Assembly (NCBI RefSeq): GCF_030440425.1
Contig: NZ_CP098023.1
Span: forward strand, 2,407,501 to 2,471,500
DNA: 64,000 nucleotides
Direction of reading: 5' to 3'
From: Microbulbifer sp. MI-G
GTDB lineage: Bacteria > Pseudomonadota > Gammaproteobacteria > Pseudomonadales > Cellvibrionaceae
In this document: positions 47,758 to 56,840 of the stretch, in pieces
Layout: the number at the start of each line of letters is the position of its first letter
Position numbering within the stretch: position 1 is the first letter of the stretch
Notes under the pieces: generated by a model
Databases searched by the model: none
Seen by the model: only the letters and a program-made list of their open reading frames with translations
Told to the model about the DNA's origin: nothing
Position numbers and translations under genes: made by a program

Positions 47758-49296
47758 ATGAATCGCCTTAACCGTATTGGCTACCTGGCCCTGGGACTTA
47801 TGTTTGCGGCGGCGACAGGGGCTTTTTTCTGGAAAGGCCACTTTCCACAATCGGCAAACAGGGCGGCGGATTTTATTCAAACCGGCCCATTCCAGGTTGC
47901 AGTGTCCATCGATCCCCTCAAACCCCGCGCAGGCAGAAACCAACTGCGTGTCGAAGTGCGGGATTCACAGGGCAATCCGGTAGCCGGTGCCCAGGTGCGC
48001 GCTGTGGCAGAAATGCCCGCCATGGGCGCCATGCCGGCGATGCGGGCCCAGGCAGCCTTCAGCGAAACAGCCCCTGGTATTTTTCAGGGCGAGATGGAAC
48101 TGGCGATGGTGGGTTCCTGGCCAATGGTGGTAGATGTGGCTACCGGCCACGATCAGCATGTGGATCTCTCCTTCGACATGAGTACCAACCGCAAGGGGCT
48201 GCAACTGAAGTCGGCACCACGGGCTTCCGATGCCGCCTATTACACCTGTGCCATGCACCCTTCGGTCAAATCCGCTGATCCTGGGGCCTGCCCAATTTGC
48301 GGTATGGATTTACAGCCGGTGCGTCACGACGAGTTAAACAGCAACAGCCTTGTAGTGGAAAGTGCCAGGCGCCAGGCCATTGGTATCAAAACCGGCATCG
48401 TGGAACGCAAACCCTTCTCATTGCCAGTGCATCTGCACGGCCAGGTGACCTATGATGAAACCCGCTTACGCGATATCAGCCTTCGTTTCGATGGCTGGAT
48501 CGGCGATCTGGATGCGGACTTCGTAGGCAAACAGGTCAACCGCGGTGATGTACTGTTTACTGTATACAGCCCGGAACTGCTGGCAGTGCAGGATGAGTAC
48601 CTGAAAGCTCGTCGCCGGGGGGACGCCCTCGAACAGGCAGCGCGCAGGCGTCTACTGCTGTGGGGGCTTTCCGCAACACAAATTGACTGGCTGGCAGAAC
48701 AGCAGAAAGCGCAAGACTATATACCGATCTTTGCCCCCGCCAGCGGGGTGATTATCGAGAAAAATATCGTTGCCGGCTCCTCCTTTGAAAAAGGGAAGAA
48801 CCTGCTGCGAATTGCCGATTTGAGCCGGATATGGATCGAAGCTCACGCCTATGAAGATCAGCTCCCCCTTCTGCAAGTCGGTATGCCTGCCAGGGTGCGC
48901 CTCACCAATGTTCAGCACCGGGACATACCCGCCACACTTACCCAGATAGACCCCTTCCTCAACCACAGCAACCGCAGCGCACGCCTGCGTGTGTCGCTAC
49001 CCAATACCACTGGCGAGCTGCGCCCCGGTGTGTTTGCAGACATCCTGCTCAGTGCCGAGTTGGGCAACCAACTGGTGGTTCCGCGGGATGCCGTGCTGAT
49101 ATCCGGCAACAAACGCATTGTGTTTCGCGATCTGGGTGAAGGCCGCCTGGAGCCGGTTCAAGTTCGCACAGGTTATGGGGACAGCAACCAGATAGTGATC
49201 CGCTCCGGCCTGCTGGCCGGGGACAGGATAATCACTTCCGGCGTTTTTCTGATCGCTGCGGAAAGCCGTCTGAAGTCGGGGGCGCAACAATGGTAA
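47758..49296 (+). CDS. cusB: RND metal-efflux adaptor, CusB type, with YtkA/FixH-like and heavy-metal domains
   Basis: A 512-residue periplasmic membrane-fusion protein for a Cu/Ag-type RND pump. Residues 1-25 anchor it in the membrane. Residues ~45-145 resemble a YtkA/FixH-like beta domain (KPRAGRNQLRVEVRDSQGNP). Residues ~160-185 are a heavy-metal-binding domain (YYTCAMHPSVKSADPGACPI then CGMDLQP). The rest is the normal adaptor with lipoyl, barrel and C-terminal parts (GVIIEKNIVAGSSFEKG, LTQIDPFLNHSNRSARLR). The RND gene start overlaps its stop. Confidence 0.9.
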   Translation: MNRLNRIGYLALGLMFAAATGAFFWKGHFPQSANRAADFIQTGPFQVAVSIDPLKPRAGRNQLRVEVRDSQGNPVAGAQVRAVAEMPAMGAMPAMRAQAAFSETAPGIFQGEMELAMVGSWPMVVDVATGHDQHVDLSFDMSTNRKGLQLKSAPRASDAAYYTCAMHPSVKSADPGACPICGMDLQPVRHDELNSNSLVVESARRQAIGIKTGIVERKPFSLPVHLHGQVTYDETRLRDISLRFDGWIGDLDADFVGKQVNRGDVLFTVYSPELLAVQDEYLKARRRGDALEQAARRRLLLWGLSATQIDWLAEQQKAQDYIPIFAPASGVIIEKNIVAGSSFEKGKNLLRIADLSRIWIEAHAYEDQLPLLQVGMPARVRLTNVQHRDIPATLTQIDPFLNHSNRSARLRVSLPNTTGELRPGVFADILLSAELGNQLVVPRDAVLISGNKRIVFRDLGEGRLEPVQVRTGYGDSNQIVIRSGLLAGDRIITSGVFLIAAESRLKSGAQQW

Positions 49297-52200
49297 CTTC
49301 CCAACCGAAAGGACTGATTGCGCGCATTATCAGCCTCTGTGCCAGCAAACCCGGCATTACCCTGGTCCTTGCGGCTATAGCTGCACTGGCAGGCTACCGT
49401 GCACTGATAAACGTCCCTCTGGATGCCATCCCAGACTTGTCCGATGCCCAGGTTATCGTGATGACAGAATGGCCCGGTCGCAGCCCTGACCTGGTGGAGG
49501 ACCAGATCACCTACCCCCTCTCCTCTGCGTTGCTGGGGCTCCCCAAAGTTAAATCTGTGCGAGGCCAGAGCTTCCTCGGACTCAGTTTTGTCTATGCCAT
49601 TTTTGAAGACGGCACCGATATATACTGGGCTCGGTCGCGGGTTCTGGAGTACCTGAACCAAGCGACAGCTCAATTGCCTGAGAATGTACAACCCACCCTG
49701 GGCCCGGATGCCACCGGTGTGGGATGGGTATTCCAATACGCCCTGGTGGATCGCAGCGGCAAGAACGACCTGCAAGAACTGCGCGCCCTGCAGGATTTCA
49801 AGCTGCGTTACTGGCTTACCTCGGTTGCTGGGGTTGCCGAAGTGGCCTCCATTGGCGGCTTCGAGAAGGAATACCAGGTGCAAATCGACCCCTACCGCCT
49901 GGGGATGTTCAATATTCCCCTGGGTAAAGTGGTCGAAGCCATCCGCCGCAGCAATAACGATACCGGCGGGCGCGTGCTGGAAATTGCCGGCCACGAACAC
50001 ATGGTGCGCGGTCGCGGTTATATCCAAAGCGTCAGGGATCTTGAGCAGGTTGTCATCGGAGTCAATGCGGAAAAGATTCCCGTGACCCTCAACCAAATTG
50101 CCGACATCAGCCTGGGGCCGGCCATGCAGCGCGGTATTGCCGAACTGGATGGCGAAGGGCAGACCGTGGGCGGTATTGTCATTATGCGCTACGGAGAAAA
50201 TGCCCTCAAAGTGATCGAACGGGTCAAACAGCGTATCGAGGAAGTCAGCGCCGGCCTGCCCGAGGGTGTGGAACTGGTCGTGACCTATGATCGCTCAGAC
50301 CTGATCAACAGCGCCATCGACAACCTCAAACACACCCTGCTGGAGGAAATGCTGGTGGTCGCAGCGGTAATCGCGCTGTTCCTGCTGCATGTGCGCTCCG
50401 CACTGGTGGCGGTCATTACCCTACCCATTGCTGTACTGCTGGCTTTTATCCCCCTTTCCATCCAGGGGCTGACTGCCAATATTATGTCCCTGGGCGGTAT
50501 CGCTGTGGCTATCGGTGCCATGGTGGATGCGGCTGTGGTGATGGTGGATAACATTCACAAACAGCTCGTGGCAAACAGCGGCAAAGCGCTCTCTGCTGGC
50601 GAGCGCAGAGACTTGATCATCGGCGCGATGCAGGCAGTGGGTCCGAGCATTTTCTTCTCTCTGGTGATTATCACGGTTTCCTTCCTGCCAGTATTCGCAC
50701 TGGAAGCCACCGAGGGCCGTTTATTCAAACCCCTCGCCTTCACCAAAACCTATAGCATGGCCTTCGCCGCACTGCTCGCCATCACCCTGATCCCGGCCCT
50801 GGCGGTGTTATTGATCCGCGGTAAATTCCGCAGCACAGAAAACCCGGTGACGCGGGTGCTGGTGAAAACCCTGCAACCGGTGGTTCACTATTGTATCCGC
50901 CGGCGCAAAGTGGTCTCCGTCTTGTCGCTGCTGGCTCTGGTCTCAATGGCCTACCCCATCAGCAGGCTCGAGAGTGAATTTATGCCGCCATTGAATGAAG
51001 GCAGCATTCTCTATATGCCCACAGCCCTGCCCGGCATGTCTGTAACCGAGGCGGGCAAAGTGCTGCAGCAGATGGATACCGAACTGAAGCGGTTCCCCGA
51101 AGTGGAGCGAGTATTCGGCAAAATTGGTCGCTCCAACAGTGCAACTGATCCGGCGCCGCTCTCCATGGTGGAAACCGTGATCAGCCTGAAACCAAAGAGC
51201 CAATGGCGTCCCGATCTTAGCTGGGACGACCTGCTCGCGGAAATGGATGAAAAACTGCGTTTCCCCGGTATGCCCAATATCTGGTGGATGCCAATCCAAA
51301 CACGTACGGAAATGCTGGCGACCGGTATTCGCAGCCAACTCGGTATCAAGGTATTCGGCGATAGCCTGGAGGAAATTGAACAGACCACCCTGGCCATTGA
51401 GGCCGCCCTGCGCACCGATGATCGCACCGCAAAGGCAACCCGCAGCGTCTTCGCCGAACGGCTTACCGGTGGTTACTTTCTGGACTTTGATATTGATCGC
51501 ACAAGGGCCTCTCGTCACGGCCTCAATGTCCAGGACATCGAGGATGTCATTTCGGCTGCCGCCGGCGGACTCGCCACTACCCAGACCATTGAAGGGCGCG
51601 AACGCTACGATGTCCTGGTGCGCTACGCCCGCGACTACCGGGATACCCCGGAGCAGCTGGAACAGATATTGGTACCAGCATCGGACGGTGCCCAGATACC
51701 ACTGAATCAATTGGCAAATCTCCACTATCGTACAGGCCCGCCGATGATTCGCAACGAGGATGGACAGCTTGTGGGGTTGGTATTTGTCGATCTGAAAAGC
51801 GGGGTCGCTGTTGCTGACTATGTGAGCCGCGCACGGCAAGTGGTTGCGGACCAGATCTCTCTCATACCCGGCCAGCGCATTGCCTGGGCCGGCCAATACC
51901 AGTATCTGGAACGTGCGAAATCCCGTCTGCAATGGCTGGTACCACTGACTCTACTAGCCATCTGTTTCCTGCTTTATCTACATCGCGGACGCCTGGCTGA
52001 CACACTCTTTGTACTTACAGCCATGCCCATGGCCCTGATCGGTGCCTTCTGGCTGTTGTACCTGCTGGAGTACAAACTCAGCGTCGCTGTGTGGGTTGGC
52101 ATGATTGCCATGGCGGGGCTCGCAGCAGAAATGGGATTGTTGATGTTGCACTACCTGTCTGCCACAAACAGTGTACTGACTGGTCCCGTGCCCGGCCCTG

Positions 52201-52439
52201 TGGATGCCACAAGACACGTAGCTCAAGCTGCAGCCAGCCGTATCCGACCGATGCTGATGACCAGTCTTACCCTGCTAATTTCTTTGATACCAATCATGAT
52301 CTCCGATGGTACTGGCGCAGATGTTATGAAACGTATTGCCACACCCATGGTCGGGGGCACGGTAAGCACACTGGTGTTTGTACTGTTGGTGATGCCAGGG
52401 GTATTTTTCCAATGGCAGAGTAGAATCCCCCGTCGGTAA
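49290..52439 (+). CDS. cusA: Heavy-metal RND transporter, CusA type
   Basis: A 1049-residue inner-membrane proton-driven pump of the HME-RND group. Family blocks are VPLDAIPDLSDAQVIV, DQITYPLSSALLGLPKVK and GGIAVAIGAMVDAAVVMVDN. Two of the three Met ligands described in E. coli CusA appear conserved (EMLATGIRS, residue ~675; GPPMIRNED, ~819). The third, expected in GGAM, reads GGLA here. This may widen or alter metal specificity. No outer-membrane CusC gene is adjacent. The start overlaps the adaptor stop. Confidence 0.92.
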   Translation: MVTSQPKGLIARIISLCASKPGITLVLAAIAALAGYRALINVPLDAIPDLSDAQVIVMTEWPGRSPDLVEDQITYPLSSALLGLPKVKSVRGQSFLGLSFVYAIFEDGTDIYWARSRVLEYLNQATAQLPENVQPTLGPDATGVGWVFQYALVDRSGKNDLQELRALQDFKLRYWLTSVAGVAEVASIGGFEKEYQVQIDPYRLGMFNIPLGKVVEAIRRSNNDTGGRVLEIAGHEHMVRGRGYIQSVRDLEQVVIGVNAEKIPVTLNQIADISLGPAMQRGIAELDGEGQTVGGIVIMRYGENALKVIERVKQRIEEVSAGLPEGVELVVTYDRSDLINSAIDNLKHTLLEEMLVVAAVIALFLLHVRSALVAVITLPIAVLLAFIPLSIQGLTANIMSLGGIAVAIGAMVDAAVVMVDNIHKQLVANSGKALSAGERRDLIIGAMQAVGPSIFFSLVIITVSFLPVFALEATEGRLFKPLAFTKTYSMAFAALLAITLIPALAVLLIRGKFRSTENPVTRVLVKTLQPVVHYCIRRRKVVSVLSLLALVSMAYPISRLESEFMPPLNEGSILYMPTALPGMSVTEAGKVLQQMDTELKRFPEVERVFGKIGRSNSATDPAPLSMVETVISLKPKSQWRPDLSWDDLLAEMDEKLRFPGMPNIWWMPIQTRTEMLATGIRSQLGIKVFGDSLEEIEQTTLAIEAALRTDDRTAKATRSVFAERLTGGYFLDFDIDRTRASRHGLNVQDIEDVISAAAGGLATTQTIEGRERYDVLVRYARDYRDTPEQLEQILVPASDGAQIPLNQLANLHYRTGPPMIRNEDGQLVGLVFVDLKSGVAVADYVSRARQVVADQISLIPGQRIAWAGQYQYLERAKSRLQWLVPLTLLAICFLLYLHRGRLADTLFVLTAMPMALIGAFWLLYLLEYKLSVAVWVGMIAMAGLAAEMGLLMLHYLSATNSVLTGPVPGPVDATRHVAQAAASRIRPMLMTSLTLLISLIPIMISDGTGADVMKRIATPMVGGTVSTLVFVLLVMPGVFFQWQSRIPRR

Positions 52440-53014
52440 GTTAATGATACCCTCTAAAATTTCCCAACTGGATCTGGTTACCTTATGGCTATAGAGTACC
52501 CCAAAGGCAAGCATTATATTGATGCCCTTCAATTGAACCGGCAACCCGATAGACTTTTGACTATTCGGCAAATGGCGCTGCGCATTCAGGGGCAAAGCGC
52601 GTAGCCACTCCCAGAGCCTGCATCGTCTTGATTGTGATTCACGGATTTCAAGTGGAGTCCAGATACTTCAACTGTGAGCTTTAGATTATCAGTTTTGGCA
52701 GCCAGAGAAAGTCTGGGCATGATTCAGGCTACTCATATTGTGGGGGCTACCCGAGCCTATCTACACGCTTATTTAGGATCTTTTAGTAATTTTTATTACG
52801 CTTTAATTTGATAACGACTTTTTAAGTGTATTTTTTTATAAATTGAAATTACCTGTTAAAGAATGATTACTCCGACCTTCTGCCCCACCAGAGGGACACT
52901 TTTCGGCCCCCTGTGCGCTCCTCTAGCGGTAGCTGACTGTTTGCTGGCAATACGCAAGCACCTGTAAGCTTCCGTGTTGTCCAATCGATAACTTGTTAGA
53001 TTTCCAGCCAACAC
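52440..53014. other. A/T-rich intergenic region
   Basis: About 575 bases. A 39-codon frame (52485-52604, MAIEYPKGKHYIDALQLN) without a clear ribosome site is the only candidate and is not called. The right end must hold the promoter of the peptidase gene. Confidence 0.35.
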
Positions 53015-54229
53015 ATGATGCTTGCTAGGTTACTCACTCTTTCATTGCTACTGATTACACTCTCCCAAAGCACTCTGAGCTATGAGCTGCTGTATACCGT
53101 AAGGATTGCGCCCGATACAAAGCTGGCACATGTCAGTATTGAATTAAGCGGCGAACAACTGCCTAGCACACTCACCCTCAACCTGAGTTCGGGTCGCTAT
53201 AAGAACCTGTCAAGCAGACAACCGTTGGAGATTGAGGAGAACAGGGCTATCTGGCATCCTACCGGACTCAAGGCAACACTCAGCTACAGCTTTATCATCG
53301 ATAACCAAAGAAACAACGGCAGTTATGACTCGCGGATTACCGAAGACTGGGCAATACTCCGTAGCGACAAGCTGATTCCCCCCATATCAACAAGCGGTAA
53401 GGGCCATGCCAACGCCCGATTGCAGCTGCAACTACCCAAGCACTGGTCTGCCGCCCTCCCCTATCCGAAGATTGACAAATACCTGTACCAGCTATCGGAC
53501 CCAACACGCCGTTTTGTGCGCCCCAAAGGCTGGATGATCGTAGGAAAAATCGCCAGCCGTCAAGACTGGATCGCCGATACCTCCACTTGGGTTTCCGGCC
53601 CTTTGGGAGAAAACATTCATCGCCAGGATGCGCTCGCGTTTCTCAATTGGAATCTGCCGGAAATCAAGAAAATCTTTCCTTTATTTCCCGATCGCTTGTT
53701 GATCGTAACGGCCCGTGACCCCATGTGGCGTGGAGGGCTTTCCGGCCCTCGCTCCCTGTTTATGCATGCAGACCGACCATTGATCAGTGCAAACCGCACC
53801 AGCAGCATGATCCATGAACTGATCCATGTAGCCACAGGTATCCACGGTGACAGCCAGAGTGATTGGATTGTCGAAGGCCTGGCTGAATTTTACTCTCTGG
53901 AAATTCTGCGCCGCTCCGGGGGAATCAGTGAAACCCGCTACCAGGAAGCGATGGATAATCTGATGAAATGGGGGGAAAAAGCACCAACCCTGCTGGTGAA
54001 ACGCTCCTCCGGCCCAGTAACCGCCCGTGCTACGGGAGTAATTATGGCGCTGGATAAAGAAATTTGTGCCGCTAGTGGCGGGAAAGCAAGTATTGATGAT
54101 GTGGCCCGGGCACTGGCCCGCACCAGGGGAGAAGTAACCCTTGATCGCTTCAGAGCACTGTCGGAAAAAGCAGCTGGACGGCCAGTGGAGACACTGGCAA
54201 TTGGCAATCTCACCGACAAGGGACCTTGA
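53015..54229 (+). CDS. Exported gluzincin-type metallopeptidase (M61/M1-like)
   Basis: A 404-residue protein with a signal peptide (MMLARLLTLSLLLITLS) and a beta-rich N-terminal domain. The zinc motif HELIH is in MIHELIHVATGIHG, followed 19 residues on by the third-ligand region WIVEGLAEFYSLE, the glu-zincin pattern of glycyl-aminopeptidase-like (M61) and M1 enzymes. The substrate is unknown. It stands alone. A hairpin on the far side is oriented for the opposite strand. Confidence 0.8.
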   Translation: MMLARLLTLSLLLITLSQSTLSYELLYTVRIAPDTKLAHVSIELSGEQLPSTLTLNLSSGRYKNLSSRQPLEIEENRAIWHPTGLKATLSYSFIIDNQRNNGSYDSRITEDWAILRSDKLIPPISTSGKGHANARLQLQLPKHWSAALPYPKIDKYLYQLSDPTRRFVRPKGWMIVGKIASRQDWIADTSTWVSGPLGENIHRQDALAFLNWNLPEIKKIFPLFPDRLLIVTARDPMWRGGLSGPRSLFMHADRPLISANRTSSMIHELIHVATGIHGDSQSDWIVEGLAEFYSLEILRRSGGISETRYQEAMDNLMKWGEKAPTLLVKRSSGPVTARATGVIMALDKEICAASGGKASIDDVARALARTRGEVTLDRFRALSEKAAGRPVETLAIGNLTDKGP

Positions 54230-54255
54230 TTCGCTAAAAAACACCAAGAACCCAC

Positions 54256-54405
54256 AAAAAAAAGCCCTGACGACGGGGGGGAGAGCGTCAGGGCCAAGAC
54301 CATTAGGAGTGAAACTTGGAGGATTTCATCCTTGCTACACATCGGGCAATTACCATATGGTGCGCCCTTCTGACGTTACTAAACACGTTTTGGGGGAGAC
54401 GTGTT
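54256..54405 (-). ncRNA. Candidate minus-strand small RNA with C-rich loops
   Basis: Read on the minus strand, the region begins with a 7-bp stem-loop (54405-54382, loop ctcccccaaa). It contains short central stems (GGATGAAATCC) and ends with a 9-bp hairpin (GCCCTGACG/CGTCAGGGC, 54294-54264, loop ctctcccccccgt) running into eight T's, a textbook Rho-independent terminator on this strand. Both loops share CUCCCCC, a possible anti-Shine-Dalgarno sequence. No minus-strand gene lies upstream for it to terminate. The 5' end and promoter are uncertain. Confidence 0.45.
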
Positions 54406-54589
54406 AGCCAGATAAAAACAGTATCGGACACCACTGGAAGATTGCCAGCAAGCTAAACCACAAATCTAGAACAAATAGAAATAGGTTTATTGGCAACATC
54501 GCTAAAAGTTATTATGTCAATTAACCTAACGCATTATGGCGATTTTACTGACTTTTACTCAATTTTTTTCAAGTAGATATAAACAAGGC

Positions 54590-54617
54590 TTGACTAAGCA
54601 GGGATAGTCCCTAGAAT
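54590..54617 (+). promoter_or_regulatory. Sigma70 promoter upstream of tRNA-Cys
   Basis: TTGACT (54590-54595), a 16-base spacer and TAGAAT (54612-54617) lie about 110 bases before tRNA-Cys. Probably drives the tRNA-Cys-tRNA-Leu transcript. Confidence 0.6.
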
Positions 54618-54726
54618 AGCCTCCCTCATACAGTCACGTGTATGTAACTATAAGAAAACGCTAGGATTTTTCTATTTTATCCGATAAAATCCGGCGCGTT
54701 TGGATTCCGTATCTGGCGGAGTAATA

Positions 54727-54800
54727 GGCTAGGTGGCAGAGTGGTCATGCAGCGGACTGCAACTCCGTGTACGCCGGTTCGATTCCGACCCTAGCCTCCA
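54727..54800 (+). tRNA. tRNA-Cys (GCA)
   Basis: 74 bases including encoded CCA. The acceptor stem GGCTAGG pairs with CCTAGCC. The anticodon loop CTGCAAC gives GCA, and the T-loop GGTTCGATTCC is intact. Confidence 0.97.
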
Positions 54801-54995
54801 TTTTCATTGAGGTAAACTTTATGGAAAAAGTGCTGAGCGAAAGGCTAAAGCCCCTCGCAGAGTACCTTTTCTCTCGGTTACCAACACCGATGAGTTCGAG
54901 TGATTCAGGAATCCACAACCAATCTTTTTGAATCAATGCGTTCAGCTTTCTGTGATAACTTTCGGTACATCCACACACCAGATGACACCTATCTG

Positions 54996-55083
54996 GCCCG
55001 AGTGGTGAAATTGGTATACACAAGGGACTTAAAATCCCTCGGCTGTAATGGCCATGCCGGTTCGACTCCGGCCTCGGGCACCA
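54996..55083 (+). tRNA. tRNA-Leu (TAA)
   Basis: 88 bases including CCA, with the long variable arm of class II tRNAs. The acceptor GCCCGAG pairs with CTCGGGC. The anticodon loop ACTTAAAAT gives TAA. It is followed by accessory DNA, so it may mark an integration site, although no copy of its 3' end was seen downstream. Confidence 0.97.
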
Positions 55084-55640
55084 ATAAAATCAAGCACTTA
55101 GCGAGAAATTTCTAAACCCTCTCCAATGAGGTGGAGGAAAATCTCGCCAAAGTGTCAACAAAGTGTCAACGCACGCTTCACCCCCCCTGCCCTCTGATCA
55201 GTTCTCATACAAAATTGCTCGCACCCGCTGGAAAACCCCGTGGTTACTGGCTTTTAGCCATTTTGACCTGTGAAAAATCTCTTCAATTCTCTTCATTTTT
55301 CTTCAATTTGTGAAATCCCGAAAATCGCTACAGCCCACGGCTGGCGGGGGTTTGCGGTGTTTTCCAATTTCACTGGCTAAGGAAAAGCGCAAAACCGGCA
55401 GGCGTGGGGAGGAGTGATCGCTGGCCCTTTTATCTGATCAAAAAATATACAAAACAATGCATGCCAGCTGATTAAGTGCCTGAATTATCTTGAGTTTGTC
55501 GCTTCCAAGGCAAAATGGGGTAGCACTGTTGGCTTTGCTATGTGATGAAGAGAATTGAAAACCCAGGATGGTAATTTAAGGGCAGGATCTGGCAGCTTTG
55601 TGGGCCGAACAATAGCGAGGGTTGTTTTGCGGGTTTCAAG
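55084..55640. other. Accessory junction downstream of tRNA-Leu
   Basis: About 555 bases without a supported gene. It contains a tandem AAAGTGTCAAC x2, a CTTCA-rich stretch near 55280-55310, and copy A (55333-55455) of the diverged direct repeat. Confidence 0.5.
55333..55455. repeat. Diverged direct repeat, copy A
   Basis: Aligns by eye with 57673-57795 over about 120 bases at roughly two-thirds identity, with exact blocks such as AGCCCA, CGGTG, TTCACTGG and CTTTTA in the same order. Copies A and B bracket the SRAP operon and the acetyltransferase-like cassette. Confidence 0.65.
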
Positions 55641-56285
55641 TCAGGAAAGGTCCTGCTGCTCACCAGAGTATTCCGTAGAGGTCGCTCTTACCACCGGCCT
55701 CACCGTCAGAGGATGCCCGGCATACTCGATATGCGGGTGCAGGTAGGGCTCAAAGGGGGCAGTGTCCTCTCCTCCACTCAACCAGTTGGCCACAAAATCC
55801 TTGTCCGCAGGTGCGATCATGGGAAGGGATTTGTCGTGGTATTGCCTGGTCTTCGGGTGTGCCCCGAGGGTAATAATGGCGCAACTCAGTAGATTGCCCC
55901 AGGTCTTGTACAGGCCGCAGAAGAAAAAAGGCTGGCCGTAGCTGAACTCCACCGGGTTCTTACCGTGCTGGCTTTCCACCCAGGCGGTGGCGGGGATCAG
56001 GCAGCGGGATTTGCGGTACTCGGGGCGCTTGCCCAGCTTCTGCCAGTTGCTGTTGATCGACCAGTACTTGCGGTGCGGCTTCCAATTGTCGCCGTCACGC
56101 TCCAGATACAGGTGCCAGATTGCGGTTTCCACTTCCGGCTCCCCATGCCGGGCGGTGACAATGGAAACCTCCTGGGTGGGCCGTCTGCGGCGGCCATACA
56201 GCATGCGCTTCGGATGGTGTACTCCGTACTCCTTCAGGAAGCGCTCCATGCCGGCGTGATTGGCCACGTCGAATACACTACACAT
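55641..56285 (-). CDS. yedK: SOS response-associated DNA crosslink protein (SRAP/YedK)
   Basis: A 214-residue SRAP (HMCES-like) protein that covalently traps abasic sites in single-stranded DNA through its N-terminal Cys. The ATG at 56285 gives MCSVF, exposing Cys2 after Met removal. A longer frame from 56312 would bury it. AGGAG lies upstream. Family blocks RCLIPATAWVESQ (active-site Glu region), FFCGLYKTW and KSLPMIAP are present. It overlaps the upstream small gene and lies under an SOS box. Confidence 0.9.
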   Translation of the reverse strand: MCSVFDVANHAGMERFLKEYGVHHPKRMLYGRRRRPTQEVSIVTARHGEPEVETAIWHLYLERDGDNWKPHRKYWSINSNWQKLGKRPEYRKSRCLIPATAWVESQHGKNPVEFSYGQPFFFCGLYKTWGNLLSCAIITLGAHPKTRQYHDKSLPMIAPADKDFVANWLSGGEDTAPFEPYLHPHIEYAGHPLTVRPVVRATSTEYSGEQQDLS

Positions 56286-56541
56286 CGATATCGCCTCTCC
56301 TGTCACTTTCATGGTTTCCGAACTCTTTCGCCAACCGAGTACTTTTCATAACAGCCCTGCGAAGCTCCAATCCCTCCGTGATGGCTGCACGCAGATTGCA
56401 GCCTACAGCAGCAGAATAGGTTCCGTGGTAATCCAGGTAATTCAAAAGCCGTATCTGATACATTGGCTGGCAGTCATGAATCGAAGGCTGGCGGCTGATT
56501 TCAATCGGCTCACCATCGATGATTATAGTCTTGGGTTGCAT
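56278..56541 (-). CDS. Small SOS-operon protein, unrecognised
   Basis: An 87-residue protein of no identified family. It begins MQPKTIIIDGEPIEIS and contains a middle YQIRLLNYLDYHGTYSAAVG segment. AAGGGATAGGT precedes its ATG at 56541. Its end overlaps the yedK start by 8 bases, and the SOS box lies 20 bases before its start, so it is the first gene of the damage-inducible pair. Confidence 0.7.
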   Translation of the reverse strand: MQPKTIIIDGEPIEISRQPSIHDCQPMYQIRLLNYLDYHGTYSAAVGCNLRAAITEGLELRRAVMKSTRLAKEFGNHESDRRGDIDV

Positions 56542-56560
56542 ACCTATCCCTTACAGCAGA

Positions 56561-56576
56561 CTGTATACTTATACAG
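56561..56576. promoter_or_regulatory. LexA (SOS) box
   Basis: CTGTATACTTATACAG fits CTGT-N8-ACAG exactly and is A/T-rich inside, 20 bases upstream of the minus-strand operon start. The SOS box predicts DNA-damage induction of the small gene and yedK. Confidence 0.85.
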
Positions 56577-56840
56577 TATATGCATGCAGATCAACGCTTT
56601 GTCAAGCTGCCTACACCCCCCTGCAATTAGCAATAGCGCACCGTGAATTAGCGGTATGCTTTAATCAAGGTGTAAATAAGTCTCAGGGTATTAAGTAGGG
56701 CCGTGACTACCCAATTAAAACTTGCGACAATGGAGTGACAACTACTTGCCTAGTTTTATAGGGCGCTAACAGCAGTGAAGATATAGAAAATTCTCAGCCT
56801 GTTGCTGGAAACTGCGTTACACAAAAAAGGACTGCCAAGC

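Larger units (their letters stand above)
54230..54726. other. Intergenic region with candidate RNA and tRNA promoter
   Basis: About 500 bases with a candidate minus-strand RNA (54256-54405) and a sigma70 promoter (54590-54617) upstream of the tRNA genes. No protein gene is supported. Confidence 0.5.

Noticed and set aside
50943..51932. A 329-codon minus-strand frame inside the RND pump
   Set aside because: Antisense to a clear CusA-type gene, with no motif of its own.
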